From the NCBI GenBank assembly GCA_027031685.1, contig JALVPS010000329.1, positions 1-12,240 of the forward strand: 12,240 bases of DNA. The letters run 5' to 3'. Below are positions 1 to 8,498 of the stretch, piece after piece (the first letter of the stretch is position 1; every line of letters begins with the position of its first letter). This DNA comes from Gammaproteobacteria bacterium (lineage in GTDB: Bacteria > Pseudomonadota > Gammaproteobacteria > UWMA-0217). A program made the position numbers and the translations under genes. The notes beneath the pieces are model-generated. The model searched no databases. It was not told where the DNA came from and saw only the letters and a list, made by a program, of their open reading frames with translations.

Positions 1-2786
<2,786 letters not shown>

Positions 2787-2796
2787 GGGCAGGCCG

Positions 2797-3945
2797 TCAG
2801 TGGGCGCGGTGCGCCTGGATGAGGTCGACGAAGCGGTCGAACAGGGGCGCCACGTCGTGCGGGCCGGGGCTGGCCTCGGGGTGACCCTGGAAGCCGAAGG
2901 CCGGGCAGTCGGTGCGCTCGATGCCCTGCAGCGAGCCGTCGAACAGGGAGCGGTGGGTGGCGCGCAGGTGGTCCGGCAGGCTGTCCTCCTCCACCGCGAA
3001 GCCGTGGTTCTGGCTGCTGATCATGACGCGGCCGGTGGCCAGCTCCTGCACCGGGTGGTTGGCGCCGTGGTGGCCGAACTTCATCTTCACCGTGCGCGCG
3101 CCGCTGGCCAGCGCCAGCAGCTGGTGGCCGAGACAGATGCCGAAGGTGGGCAGGCCGCGGTCGAGCACGGCACGGATGGCCTCGATGGCGTAGGTGCAGG
3201 GCTCGGGATCACCCGGGCCGTTGGACAGGAACACGCCGTCCGGGCGCAGGGCGAAGACCTCCTCCACCGGGGTCTGGGCGGGCACCACGGTGACGCGGCA
3301 GCCGCGCTCCACCAGCATGCGCAGGATGTTGCGCTTGACGCCGAAGTCGTAGGCCACCACGTGCCAGGGCAGCTTCTCGTCGATGGGATGGGGCGCCGGG
3401 GGCAGGCCGCCGTCCGGGCGCCAGGTGCCCTGCGCCCACTCGTAGGGCATGTGGGTGGTGACGGTTTGCGCCAGGTCCATGCCTTGCAGGCCGGGAAAGT
3501 CGCGCGCCAGGGCCAGCGCCTCGTCGGCGTCCAGTGTCTCGCCGGCCATCAGGCAGCCGTTCTGCGCCCCCTTCTCGCGCAGGATGCGGGTCAGGCGGCG
3601 CGTGTCGATGCCCTCGATGGCCACCACGCCGTGCCGCTGCAGGTAGTCGGGCAGGGACTCGGTGGCGCGCCAGTTACTCACCACCGGGCTGAGGTCGCGG
3701 ATGATGAGGCCGGCGGCGTGCACCCGGTCCGACTCCTCGTCTTCGGGGTTGACGCCCACATTGCCGATGTGCGGATAGGTCAGGGTGACGAGCTGGCGGG
3801 CGTAGGAGGGATCGGTGAGGATCTCCTGATAGCCCGTCATGGCGGTGTTGAACACCACCTCCCCCACCGACTTGCCGGCCGCGCCGATGGAGCGCCCCCG
3901 GAACAGGCTGCCGTCCGCCAGTGCCAACAAGGCCGTAGGATTCAA
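2797..3945 (-). CDS. carA: Carbamoyl-phosphate synthase small (glutaminase) subunit
   Basis: Glutamine amidotransferase subunit that hydrolyses glutamine and passes ammonia through a tunnel to CarB. The 382 residues equal the length of E. coli CarA. The N-terminal CPSase small-chain domain (about 1-150) contains VGEVVFNTAMTGYQEILTDP. The class I amidotransferase domain (about 193-380) contains FLSNGPGDP (239-247), the nucleophile Cys271 in FGICLGHQ, and the triad partners His355 and Glu357 in GFQGHPEASPGPHD. The start is TTG (3943-3945). It is the only usable start: the in-frame upstream stop is at 3994-3996 with no ATG or GTG between, and the next internal Met (residue 36) would delete conserved sequence. 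An AAGGGGG Shine-Dalgarno lies 5 bases upstream of the TTG. From memory E. coli carA also starts with UUG. carB follows after 10 bases, so the pair is one operon, probably driven by the promoter at 4039-4068. Confidence 0.98.
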   Translation of the reverse strand: MNPTALLALADGSLFRGRSIGAAGKSVGEVVFNTAMTGYQEILTDPSYARQLVTLTYPHIGNVGVNPEDEESDRVHAAGLIIRDLSPVVSNWRATESLPDYLQRHGVVAIEGIDTRRLTRILREKGAQNGCLMAGETLDADEALALARDFPGLQGMDLAQTVTTHMPYEWAQGTWRPDGGLPPAPHPIDEKLPWHVVAYDFGVKRNILRMLVERGCRVTVVPAQTPVEEVFALRPDGVFLSNGPGDPEPCTYAIEAIRAVLDRGLPTFGICLGHQLLALASGARTVKMKFGHHGANHPVQELATGRVMISSQNHGFAVEEDSLPDHLRATHRSLFDGSLQGIERTDCPAFGFQGHPEASPGPHDVAPLFDRFVDLIQAHRAH

Positions 3946-3967
3946 GGATACCCCCTTGCAGATACAA

Positions 3968-3995
3968 GAACGGGATGGCCGGACCCATCCCGTTC
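3968..3995 (-). other. Perfect 11-bp inverted repeat in the carA leader
   Basis: Arms GAACGGGATGG (3968-3978) and CCATCCCGTTC (3985-3995) pair perfectly around a 6-base loop. In carA orientation the stem ends 22 bases before the TTG start and only about 10 bases before the AAGGGGG Shine-Dalgarno. It is followed by TTGTATCT rather than a clean T run, so it is a poor intrinsic terminator. It could be a leader RNA hairpin affecting carA translation, a weak terminator for read-through from pssA, or a binding site for a dimeric protein. The structure is seen; its role is inference. Confidence 0.6.
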
Positions 3996-4000
3996 ATCGG

Positions 4001-4028
4001 AAAACCGGGGGGCCAGTGACGGCCCCGG
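4001..4028 (-). terminator. Terminator-like hairpin between pssA and carA
   Basis: In leftward orientation the 6-bp stem GGGGCC/GGCCCC (4021-4026 with 4009-4014) closes a 6-base loop. Two further C-G pairs can form across a 2-base bulge, and TTTT follows (4001-4004). It lies about 63 bases beyond the pssA stop codon and could terminate pssA transcripts. It also sits downstream of the predicted carA promoter, so it would fall at the very 5' end of the carA transcript and could act as an attenuator. The T run is short, so termination strength is uncertain. Confidence 0.45.
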
Positions 4029-4038
4029 ACCGGCCGGC

Positions 4039-4068
4039 ATTCTACCGAATGGCCCTTTCGCCTGTCCA
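4039..4068 (-). promoter_or_regulatory. Predicted sigma70 promoter of carAB
   Basis: On the minus strand a -35 box TGGACA (4063-4068, five of six consensus bases) and a -10 box TAGAAT (4039-4044, five of six) are separated by 18 bases. The expected start of transcription is near 4031-4033, giving a carA leader of roughly 87 nucleotides. This is the best promoter match I found in the window. It supports carAB as a unit separate from the ilv-pssA genes upstream. I did not find a convincing ArgR or PurR operator by eye. Confidence 0.65.
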
Positions 4069-4090
4069 CGGCATGGGGCGACGGAGGCGG

Positions 4091-4900
4091 TCAGCGGGGG
4101 GGGTGCCTGTGGCGGCGGTGCCAGCGGTGCACGGCCAGCAGCGGGCCGGACAGGGTGTAGGCCAGAAAGCCGGAGAACAGCACCTTGGGCGGGTCGAAGG
4201 ACAGCAGCATGAGGGCGAAGACGATGAGCAGCGCACCGATGAAGGGCACCTTGCTGCGGTAGTCGATCTCCTTGAAGCTCAGGTAGAGCACGTTGCTCAC
4301 CATCAGCCCGCCGGCCGCCACGGTGAGCAGGAAAGCCGGCCAGCGCAGCGCCGCACCGGTCCAGCCCACGTCGTTGCCGATCCACACCAGGCCGGACAGC
4401 AACGCGGCGGCGGTGGGGCTGGGCAGGCCGATGAAGTAGCGCTTGTCGGTCGAGCCCACCATGACGTTGAAGCGCGCCAGGCGCATGGCCGTGGCGGCGG
4501 TATAGAAAAAGGCCGCCAGCCAGCCCAGGCGCGCCCAGCCCAGGGCCACCTCGTTCATGTGCACCAGCGACCACTGGTACATGACCAGCGCCGGCGCCAG
4601 GCCGAAGGAGATCAGGTCAGCCAGGCTGTCGTACTGGGCGCCGAAGGCGGTCTGGGTATGGGTCATGCGCGCCACGCGCCCGTCCACCCCGTCCAGCAGC
4701 AGGGCCACGAAGATGGCCACGCAGCCAGCCGTGAAGCGGCCGTCCTGGGCCGCCACGATGGCGTAGAAGCCGGCGAACATGGCGGCGGTGGTGAACAGGT
4801 TGGGCAGCAGGTAGATGCTGCGCGAACGGAGCGGAACGACCGTCTCGTCCGTGTCCGGCTCGGGGCCGGGGGTCTGGGGTGCCTCGTTCATGGCGCCCAT
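4091..4900 (-). CDS. pssA: CDP-diacylglycerol-serine O-phosphatidyltransferase (phosphatidylserine synthase)
   Basis: Inner-membrane enzyme that condenses CDP-diacylglycerol with L-serine to phosphatidylserine, the precursor of phosphatidylethanolamine. The 269 residues carry the full CDP-alcohol phosphatidyltransferase signature: Asp70, Asp73-Gly74, Ala77-Arg78, Gly87, Asp91 and Asp95 with the exact spacing DG-x2-AR-x8-G-x3-D-x3-D. YLLPNLFTTAAMFAGF precedes it, and FIGLPSPTAAA (156-166) is typical of the type II (integral membrane) serine subfamily, unlike the phospholipase-D-like E. coli PssA. Hydrophobic segments fall near 30-50, 56-72, 98-115, 122-140, 160-176, 186-206, 217-235 and 238-256, and a His/Arg-rich tail ends the protein. 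The ATG at 4898-4900 is chosen because GAGG lies 7 bases upstream; a second ATG three codons in fits the spacing less well. As I recall, pssA next to ilvC also occurs in Pseudomonas. It is 200 bases downstream of ilvC, so co-transcription is possible but not shown. Confidence 0.95.
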   Translation of the reverse strand: MGAMNEAPQTPGPEPDTDETVVPLRSRSIYLLPNLFTTAAMFAGFYAIVAAQDGRFTAGCVAIFVALLLDGVDGRVARMTHTQTAFGAQYDSLADLISFGLAPALVMYQWSLVHMNEVALGWARLGWLAAFFYTAATAMRLARFNVMVGSTDKRYFIGLPSPTAAALLSGLVWIGNDVGWTGAALRWPAFLLTVAAGGLMVSNVLYLSFKEIDYRSKVPFIGALLIVFALMLLSFDPPKVLFSGFLAYTLSGPLLAVHRWHRRHRHPPR

Positions 4901-5100
4901 TATGACGCCTCGTGCACGAACTTGCCCAGCACGTCGCCTTTACTGGCGCCAGCGCCGTCAGCGGATCCCCCCGGACAACCTGGTGGCGCCGTCGCCAGCG
5001 CACGGCGCCCGGCGATTCTGGGGCGATGGGCAGGGGCATGGGGAAACGGGCGGCCCGGCGACCCGCGGCGGGGCCGGCCGGGCGTCCCGGCGGGGGTGGA
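4901..5100 (-). other. ilvC-pssA intergenic region with GC-rich inverted repeats
   Basis: These 200 bases hold no convincing gene. Hairpin-capable repeats include a 6-bp stem with a 3-base loop right after the ilvC stop (5077-5091, GCCGGG/CCCGGC), a 5-bp stem at 4984-4997 (TGGCG/CGCCA), and a perfect palindrome CTGGCGCCAG at 4943-4952, about 42 bases before pssA. None has a T run, so none is a standard intrinsic terminator. The first may protect the 3' end of the ilv message. I found no good promoter for pssA here. Confidence 0.4.
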
Positions 5101-6120
5101 TCAGTTCTTGCTGCGGTCCACGATCTTGTTCTCTCGGATCCACGGCATCATGTCCCGCAGGCGCTCGCCCACGGCCTCGATGGGGTGCTCCTTGCCCAGG
5201 CGGCGCTTGGCCTTGAGCACCGGCGCGCCGGCCTGGTTCTCGAGGATGAACTCGCGCGCGAACTCGCCGCTCTGGATCTCGCCCAGGATGCGCTTCATCT
5301 CCTGCTTGGTCTGTTCGGTGATGATGCGCGGGCCGCGGGTCAGGTCGCCGTACTCGGCGGTGTTGGAGATGGAGTAGCGCATGTTGGCGATGCCGCCCTC
5401 GTACATGAGGTCGACGATGAGCTTGAGCTCGTGCAGGCACTCGAAATAGGCCATCTCCGGGGCATAGCCGGCCTCCACCAGGGTCTCGAAGCCGGCCTGC
5501 ACCAGGGCCGTGGCACCGCCGCACAGCACGGCCTGCTCGCCGAACAGGTCGGTCTCCGTCTCCTCGCGGAAGGTGGTCTCGATGATGCCGGCGCGGCCGC
5601 CGCCGTTGGCAGAGGCGTAGGACAGGGCCAGCTCCTTGGCCTGACCGGAGGCGTCCTGATAGACGGCGATGAGGCTGGGCACGCCGCCACCCTGGGTGTA
5701 GGTGGAGCGCACCAGGTGGCCGGGCCCCTTGGGGGCGATCATGATGACGTCCAGATCGGCGCGCGGCTCGATCTGCCCGTAGTGGATGTTGAAGCCGTGG
5801 GCGAAGGCCAGCGCCGCGCCCTGCTTGATGTTGGGCTCGATGAGGCGGCGGTACAGCAGCGCCTGGTGCTCGTCCGGCGCCAGCACCATGACCAGGTCCG
5901 CCCCCTTGACCGCCTCGTCGATGGGCTTGACGGTGAGGCCGGCCGCCTCCGCCTTCTTGGCCGAGGCCGAGCCGGGCCGCAGGCCGACCGTGACGCTCAC
6001 GCCGGAGTCCTTCAGGTTGTTGGCGTGGGCGTGCCCCTGGGAGCCGTAGCCGATGATGGTGACCTGCTTGCCCTGGATGAGGGACAGGTCGGCGTCTTTG
6101 TCGTAATAGATGTTCATCAT
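5101..6120 (-). CDS. ilvC: Ketol-acid reductoisomerase, class I, NADP-dependent
   Basis: Converts 2-acetolactate or 2-aceto-2-hydroxybutyrate to the dihydroxy acid by Mg2+-dependent alkyl migration and NADPH reduction. It is the second common step of valine, leucine and isoleucine synthesis and acts in the cytoplasm. The 339 residues fit the short class I form, not the roughly 490-residue class II form of E. coli. The Rossmann motif is GYGSQGHAHANN (24-35). Arg48 and the Ser51/Ser53 loop (LRPGSAS) suit the 2'-phosphate of NADPH. His108 and the metal ligands Asp191, Glu195, Glu227 and Glu231 are present, as is Ser252 in the knotted C-terminal domain. The frame opens with two ATGs; AAGGA 10 bases before the first favours 6120, while the second is also possible. 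It lies 47 bases after ilvH and is very likely in the same operon. Confidence 0.98.
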   Translation of the reverse strand: MMNIYYDKDADLSLIQGKQVTIIGYGSQGHAHANNLKDSGVSVTVGLRPGSASAKKAEAAGLTVKPIDEAVKGADLVMVLAPDEHQALLYRRLIEPNIKQGAALAFAHGFNIHYGQIEPRADLDVIMIAPKGPGHLVRSTYTQGGGVPSLIAVYQDASGQAKELALSYASANGGGRAGIIETTFREETETDLFGEQAVLCGGATALVQAGFETLVEAGYAPEMAYFECLHELKLIVDLMYEGGIANMRYSISNTAEYGDLTRGPRIITEQTKQEMKRILGEIQSGEFAREFILENQAGAPVLKAKRRLGKEHPIEAVGERLRDMMPWIRENKIVDRSKN

Positions 6121-6167
6121 GATGGCGGATTCCTTGCGAGGTGTTGGTATGGGGATTCGGGGCGGCC

Positions 6168-6659
6168 CTACACGCGCAGCGCCACGTCGCCGCGGGCGAT
6201 GCCCATGGTCCCGGAGCGCACCACCTCGATGATGGGCACCGGGTGCAGGGCGTCCATGAAGGCGTCCAGCTTGTTGCCGGTGCCGGTCAGCTCGATGGTG
6301 TAGGCCTTGGGGCTGACGTCGATGATGCGCGCGCCGAAGATGTCGGCCATGTGCTTGAGGTGCTCGCGGCGCCCGCCATCGGCCTGGGCCTTGACCAGCA
6401 GCAGCTCGCGCTTGATGTGCGGGTGGTCCTTCAGGTCGAGCAGCTTGACCACGTCGATCAGCTTGTTGAGCTGCTTGATGATCTGCTCCACGATCTCCTC
6501 GCTGCCGCGGGTGACCAGCGTCAGGCGCGACAGGGTGGGATCGTCAGTGGGCGCCACCGACAGGGACTCGATGTTGTAGCCACGGGCCGAGAACAGGCCG
6601 GCCACCCGCGACAGGGCGCCCGCCTCGTTTTCCATGAGGATGGAGATGATGTGTTGCAC
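6168..6659 (-). CDS. ilvH: Acetolactate synthase small (regulatory) subunit, IlvH/IlvN type
   Basis: Regulatory subunit of acetohydroxyacid synthase; it activates the catalytic subunit and confers valine feedback inhibition. The 163 residues equal E. coli IlvH in length. An N-terminal ACT domain (about 3-75) reads HIISILMENEAGALSRVAGL and continues with RGYNIESLSVAPTDDPTLSR. Gly14 and Asn29 are retained, positions where changes in E. coli IlvH are known to relieve valine inhibition, so valine sensitivity is expected. The C-terminal domain (about 80-163) includes RELLLVKAQA and ends RSGTMGIARGDVALRV. The start is GTG (6657-6659), chosen because AAGGAG lies 9 bases upstream and the N-terminus then aligns with MRRILSVLLENESG of E. 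coli. This Shine-Dalgarno overlaps the stop of ilvI (TGAAGGAG) and the gap between the genes is 14 bases, which points to coupled expression of the two subunits. Confidence 0.97.
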   Translation of the reverse strand: MQHIISILMENEAGALSRVAGLFSARGYNIESLSVAPTDDPTLSRLTLVTRGSEEIVEQIIKQLNKLIDVVKLLDLKDHPHIKRELLLVKAQADGGRREHLKHMADIFGARIIDVSPKAYTIELTGTGNKLDAFMDALHPVPIIEVVRSGTMGIARGDVALRV

Positions 6660-6673
6660 GGCTGGGGTCTCCT

Positions 6674-8368
6674 TCACACGAGGATCATTTCGTTCTGGCC
6701 CGCACCGGCCGGCACCATGGGATAGACGTTCTCCGTCTGGTCGGTGAGGAAGTCGAGGAACACCAGCCGGTCGCGCATGGCGAAGGCCTCGCGCAGGGCC
6801 GGCTCCACGTCGGCCGGCCGCTCCACGCGCATGCCCACGTGGCCGTAGGCCTCGGCCAGCTTCACGAAGTCCGGCAGCGACTCCATGTACGACATGGCGT
6901 AGCGGCCTTGGTAGAAGAACTCCTGCCACTGCCGCACCATGCCCAGGTAGCGGTTGTTGAGGTTGATGATCTTGATGGGCAGGCCGTACTGGCGGCAGGT
7001 GGCCAGCTCCTGGATGCACATCTGGATGCTGCCCTCGCCGGTGACGCAGGCCACCTGCTCGTCCGGGTGGGCCAGCTGCACGCCCATGGCCGAGGGCAGG
7101 CCGAAGCCCATGGTGCCCAGCCCGCCGGAGTTGATCCAGTGCAGGGGCTTGTCGAACTTGTAGAACTGGGCCGTGAACATCTGGTGCTGGCCCACGTCGG
7201 AGGTGATGTAGGCATCGCCCCGGGTCACCTCGTACAGCTTCTCGATGACGAACTGCGGCTTGATGACCTCGTCGCTGCGCTCGTACCTGAGGCAGTCCAT
7301 GGCCTGCCACTCGCGGATCTGCTCCCACCAGGCCTTGAGGGCGGCGGCGTCCGGCTTCTGCCCACGCTGGCGCAGCTCGGCCAGCATGGCGCGCAGCACC
7401 GGCTCCACCTGGCCGACGATGGGCACGTCCACCTTGACGTTCTTGGAGATGGAGGCCGGGTCCACGTCCACGTGGATGATGCGCGCGTCGGGGCAGAACT
7501 TCTCGATGTTGCCCGTGACGCGGTCGTCGAAGCGCGCGCCGATGGCGATCACCAGATCGGCGTGGTGCATGGCCAGGTTGGCCTCGTAGGTGCCGTGCAT
7601 GCCCAGCATGCCCAGGAACTGCTCGTCCGTGGCCGGATAGCCGCCCAGCCCCATCAGGGTGTTGGTGATGGGGAAGCCGGTCTCCTTGGTGAACTCGTAC
7701 AGGGCCTCGGCGCCGTTGCCCAGGATGACCCCGCCGCCGCTGTAGATGATGGGCTTGCGGGCGGCCAGGATGAGGTCCACGGCGCGCCGGATCTGGCCCG
7801 GGTGGCCGGTCACGGTGGGCCGGTAGGAGCGCAGCTCGATGTGCTCCGGGTAGTGGTACTCGGCCTTGGCGGCGGTGACGTCCTTGGGGATGTCCACCAC
7901 CACCGGGCCGGGCCGGCCGGTGGTGGCGATGTAGAAGGCCTTCTTGATGGTCAGCGCCAGGTCCTTGACGTCCTTGACCAGGAAGTTGTGCTTCACGCAG
8001 GGGCGCGTGATGCCCACCGTGTCCACCTCCTGGAAGGCGTCGTTGCCGATGAGGTGGGTGGGCACCTGGCCGGTGAACACCACCAGCGGCACCGAGTCCA
8101 TGTAGGCGTCGGCGATGCCGGTGACGGCGTTGGTGGCGCCGGGTCCGGAGGTGACCAGCGCCACGCCCGGCCGGTTGGTGGACTTGGCGTAGCCCTCGGC
8201 GGCGTGCACGGCGCCCTGCTCGTGGCGCACCAGGATGTGGTCCACCTTGTCCTGCTTGTACAGCGCGTCGTAGATGTGCAGCACCGCACCGCCGGGGTAG
8301 CCGAAGATGAGCTCCACCCCTTCGTCGGCCAGGGCTCGGACAAAGATCTCGGCGCCGGTCAGTTCCAC
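6674..8368 (-). CDS. ilvI: Acetolactate synthase large (catalytic) subunit, IlvI/IlvB type
   Basis: ThDP-dependent enzyme that condenses two pyruvates to 2-acetolactate, or pyruvate with 2-oxobutyrate; first common step of branched-chain amino acid synthesis. With the GTG start at 8366-8368 it has 564 residues, close to E. coli IlvI (574). Three ThDP-enzyme domains are visible: the pyrimidine-binding domain with catalytic Glu50 in LVRHEQGAVHAAEG, the central domain with FDDRVTGN, and the pyrophosphate-binding domain with TGEGSIQM through NLNN. The Mg-ThDP motif is GEG (444-446) rather than the usual GDG. Trp481 in MVRQWQ corresponds to the Trp linked to preference for 2-oxobutyrate. A GTG two codons upstream (8372-8374) is the longest-frame start. 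I prefer 8368 because GGAG then lies 8 bases upstream and the protein begins like E. coli IlvI (MEMLSGAE). It is the first gene of the ilvI-ilvH-ilvC cluster. Confidence 0.97.
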   Translation of the reverse strand: MELTGAEIFVRALADEGVELIFGYPGGAVLHIYDALYKQDKVDHILVRHEQGAVHAAEGYAKSTNRPGVALVTSGPGATNAVTGIADAYMDSVPLVVFTGQVPTHLIGNDAFQEVDTVGITRPCVKHNFLVKDVKDLALTIKKAFYIATTGRPGPVVVDIPKDVTAAKAEYHYPEHIELRSYRPTVTGHPGQIRRAVDLILAARKPIIYSGGGVILGNGAEALYEFTKETGFPITNTLMGLGGYPATDEQFLGMLGMHGTYEANLAMHHADLVIAIGARFDDRVTGNIEKFCPDARIIHVDVDPASISKNVKVDVPIVGQVEPVLRAMLAELRQRGQKPDAAALKAWWEQIREWQAMDCLRYERSDEVIKPQFVIEKLYEVTRGDAYITSDVGQHQMFTAQFYKFDKPLHWINSGGLGTMGFGLPSAMGVQLAHPDEQVACVTGEGSIQMCIQELATCRQYGLPIKIINLNNRYLGMVRQWQEFFYQGRYAMSYMESLPDFVKLAEAYGHVGMRVERPADVEPALREAFAMRDRLVFLDFLTDQTENVYPMVPAGAGQNEMILV

Positions 8369-8374
8369 GTTCAC

Positions 8375-8498
8375 CTCTCCAGGTCATTCACAGGGGGTCG
8401 ATTTCTCGCGACGGACGGCCGCTGCGGGCCGTGCCAAAAGCATCGAAATCTAACACGGGATGCGGCGGAGATCACGTTTTGCCGCCGCCCGGGCGGGT
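8375..8498 (-). other. uvrB-ilvI intergenic region, possible ilv leader
   Basis: These 124 bases separate the uvrB stop from ilvI, both leftward. Two stems can form: GCGGCGG/CCGCCGC (8462-8468 with 8482-8488, 13-base loop) just after uvrB, and a 6-bp stem ACGGCC/GGCCGT with a 6-base loop (8415-8432). Neither has a T run. A weak promoter-like pair on the minus strand is GTGATC, a 17-base spacer and TAGATT, which I do not call with confidence. A 19-codon frame (8384-8443) beginning MLLARP sits here without a Shine-Dalgarno. The region probably holds the ilv promoter, but the exact site is not clear. Confidence 0.35.

Noticed and set aside
3674..4069. Minus-strand frame through the carA leader, including an ATG at 3995-3997, overlapping the carA start
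   Set aside because: No Shine-Dalgarno precedes it and most of it is an out-of-frame reading of carA.
4617..5039. 140-codon minus-strand frame starting in the ilvC-pssA gap
   Set aside because: It overlaps pssA in another frame, has Arg-rich low-complexity sequence and no family match.
6168..8387. 739-codon minus-strand frame spanning ilvI and ilvH
   Set aside because: Only its last part is real, as ilvH from the GTG at 6659. The rest is an out-of-frame reading of ilvI; it is not a fusion protein.
8485..8496. Palindrome CCGCCCGGGCGG next to the uvrB stop as a terminator
   Set aside because: It allows only a 4-bp stem with a 4-base loop and no T run follows on either strand.
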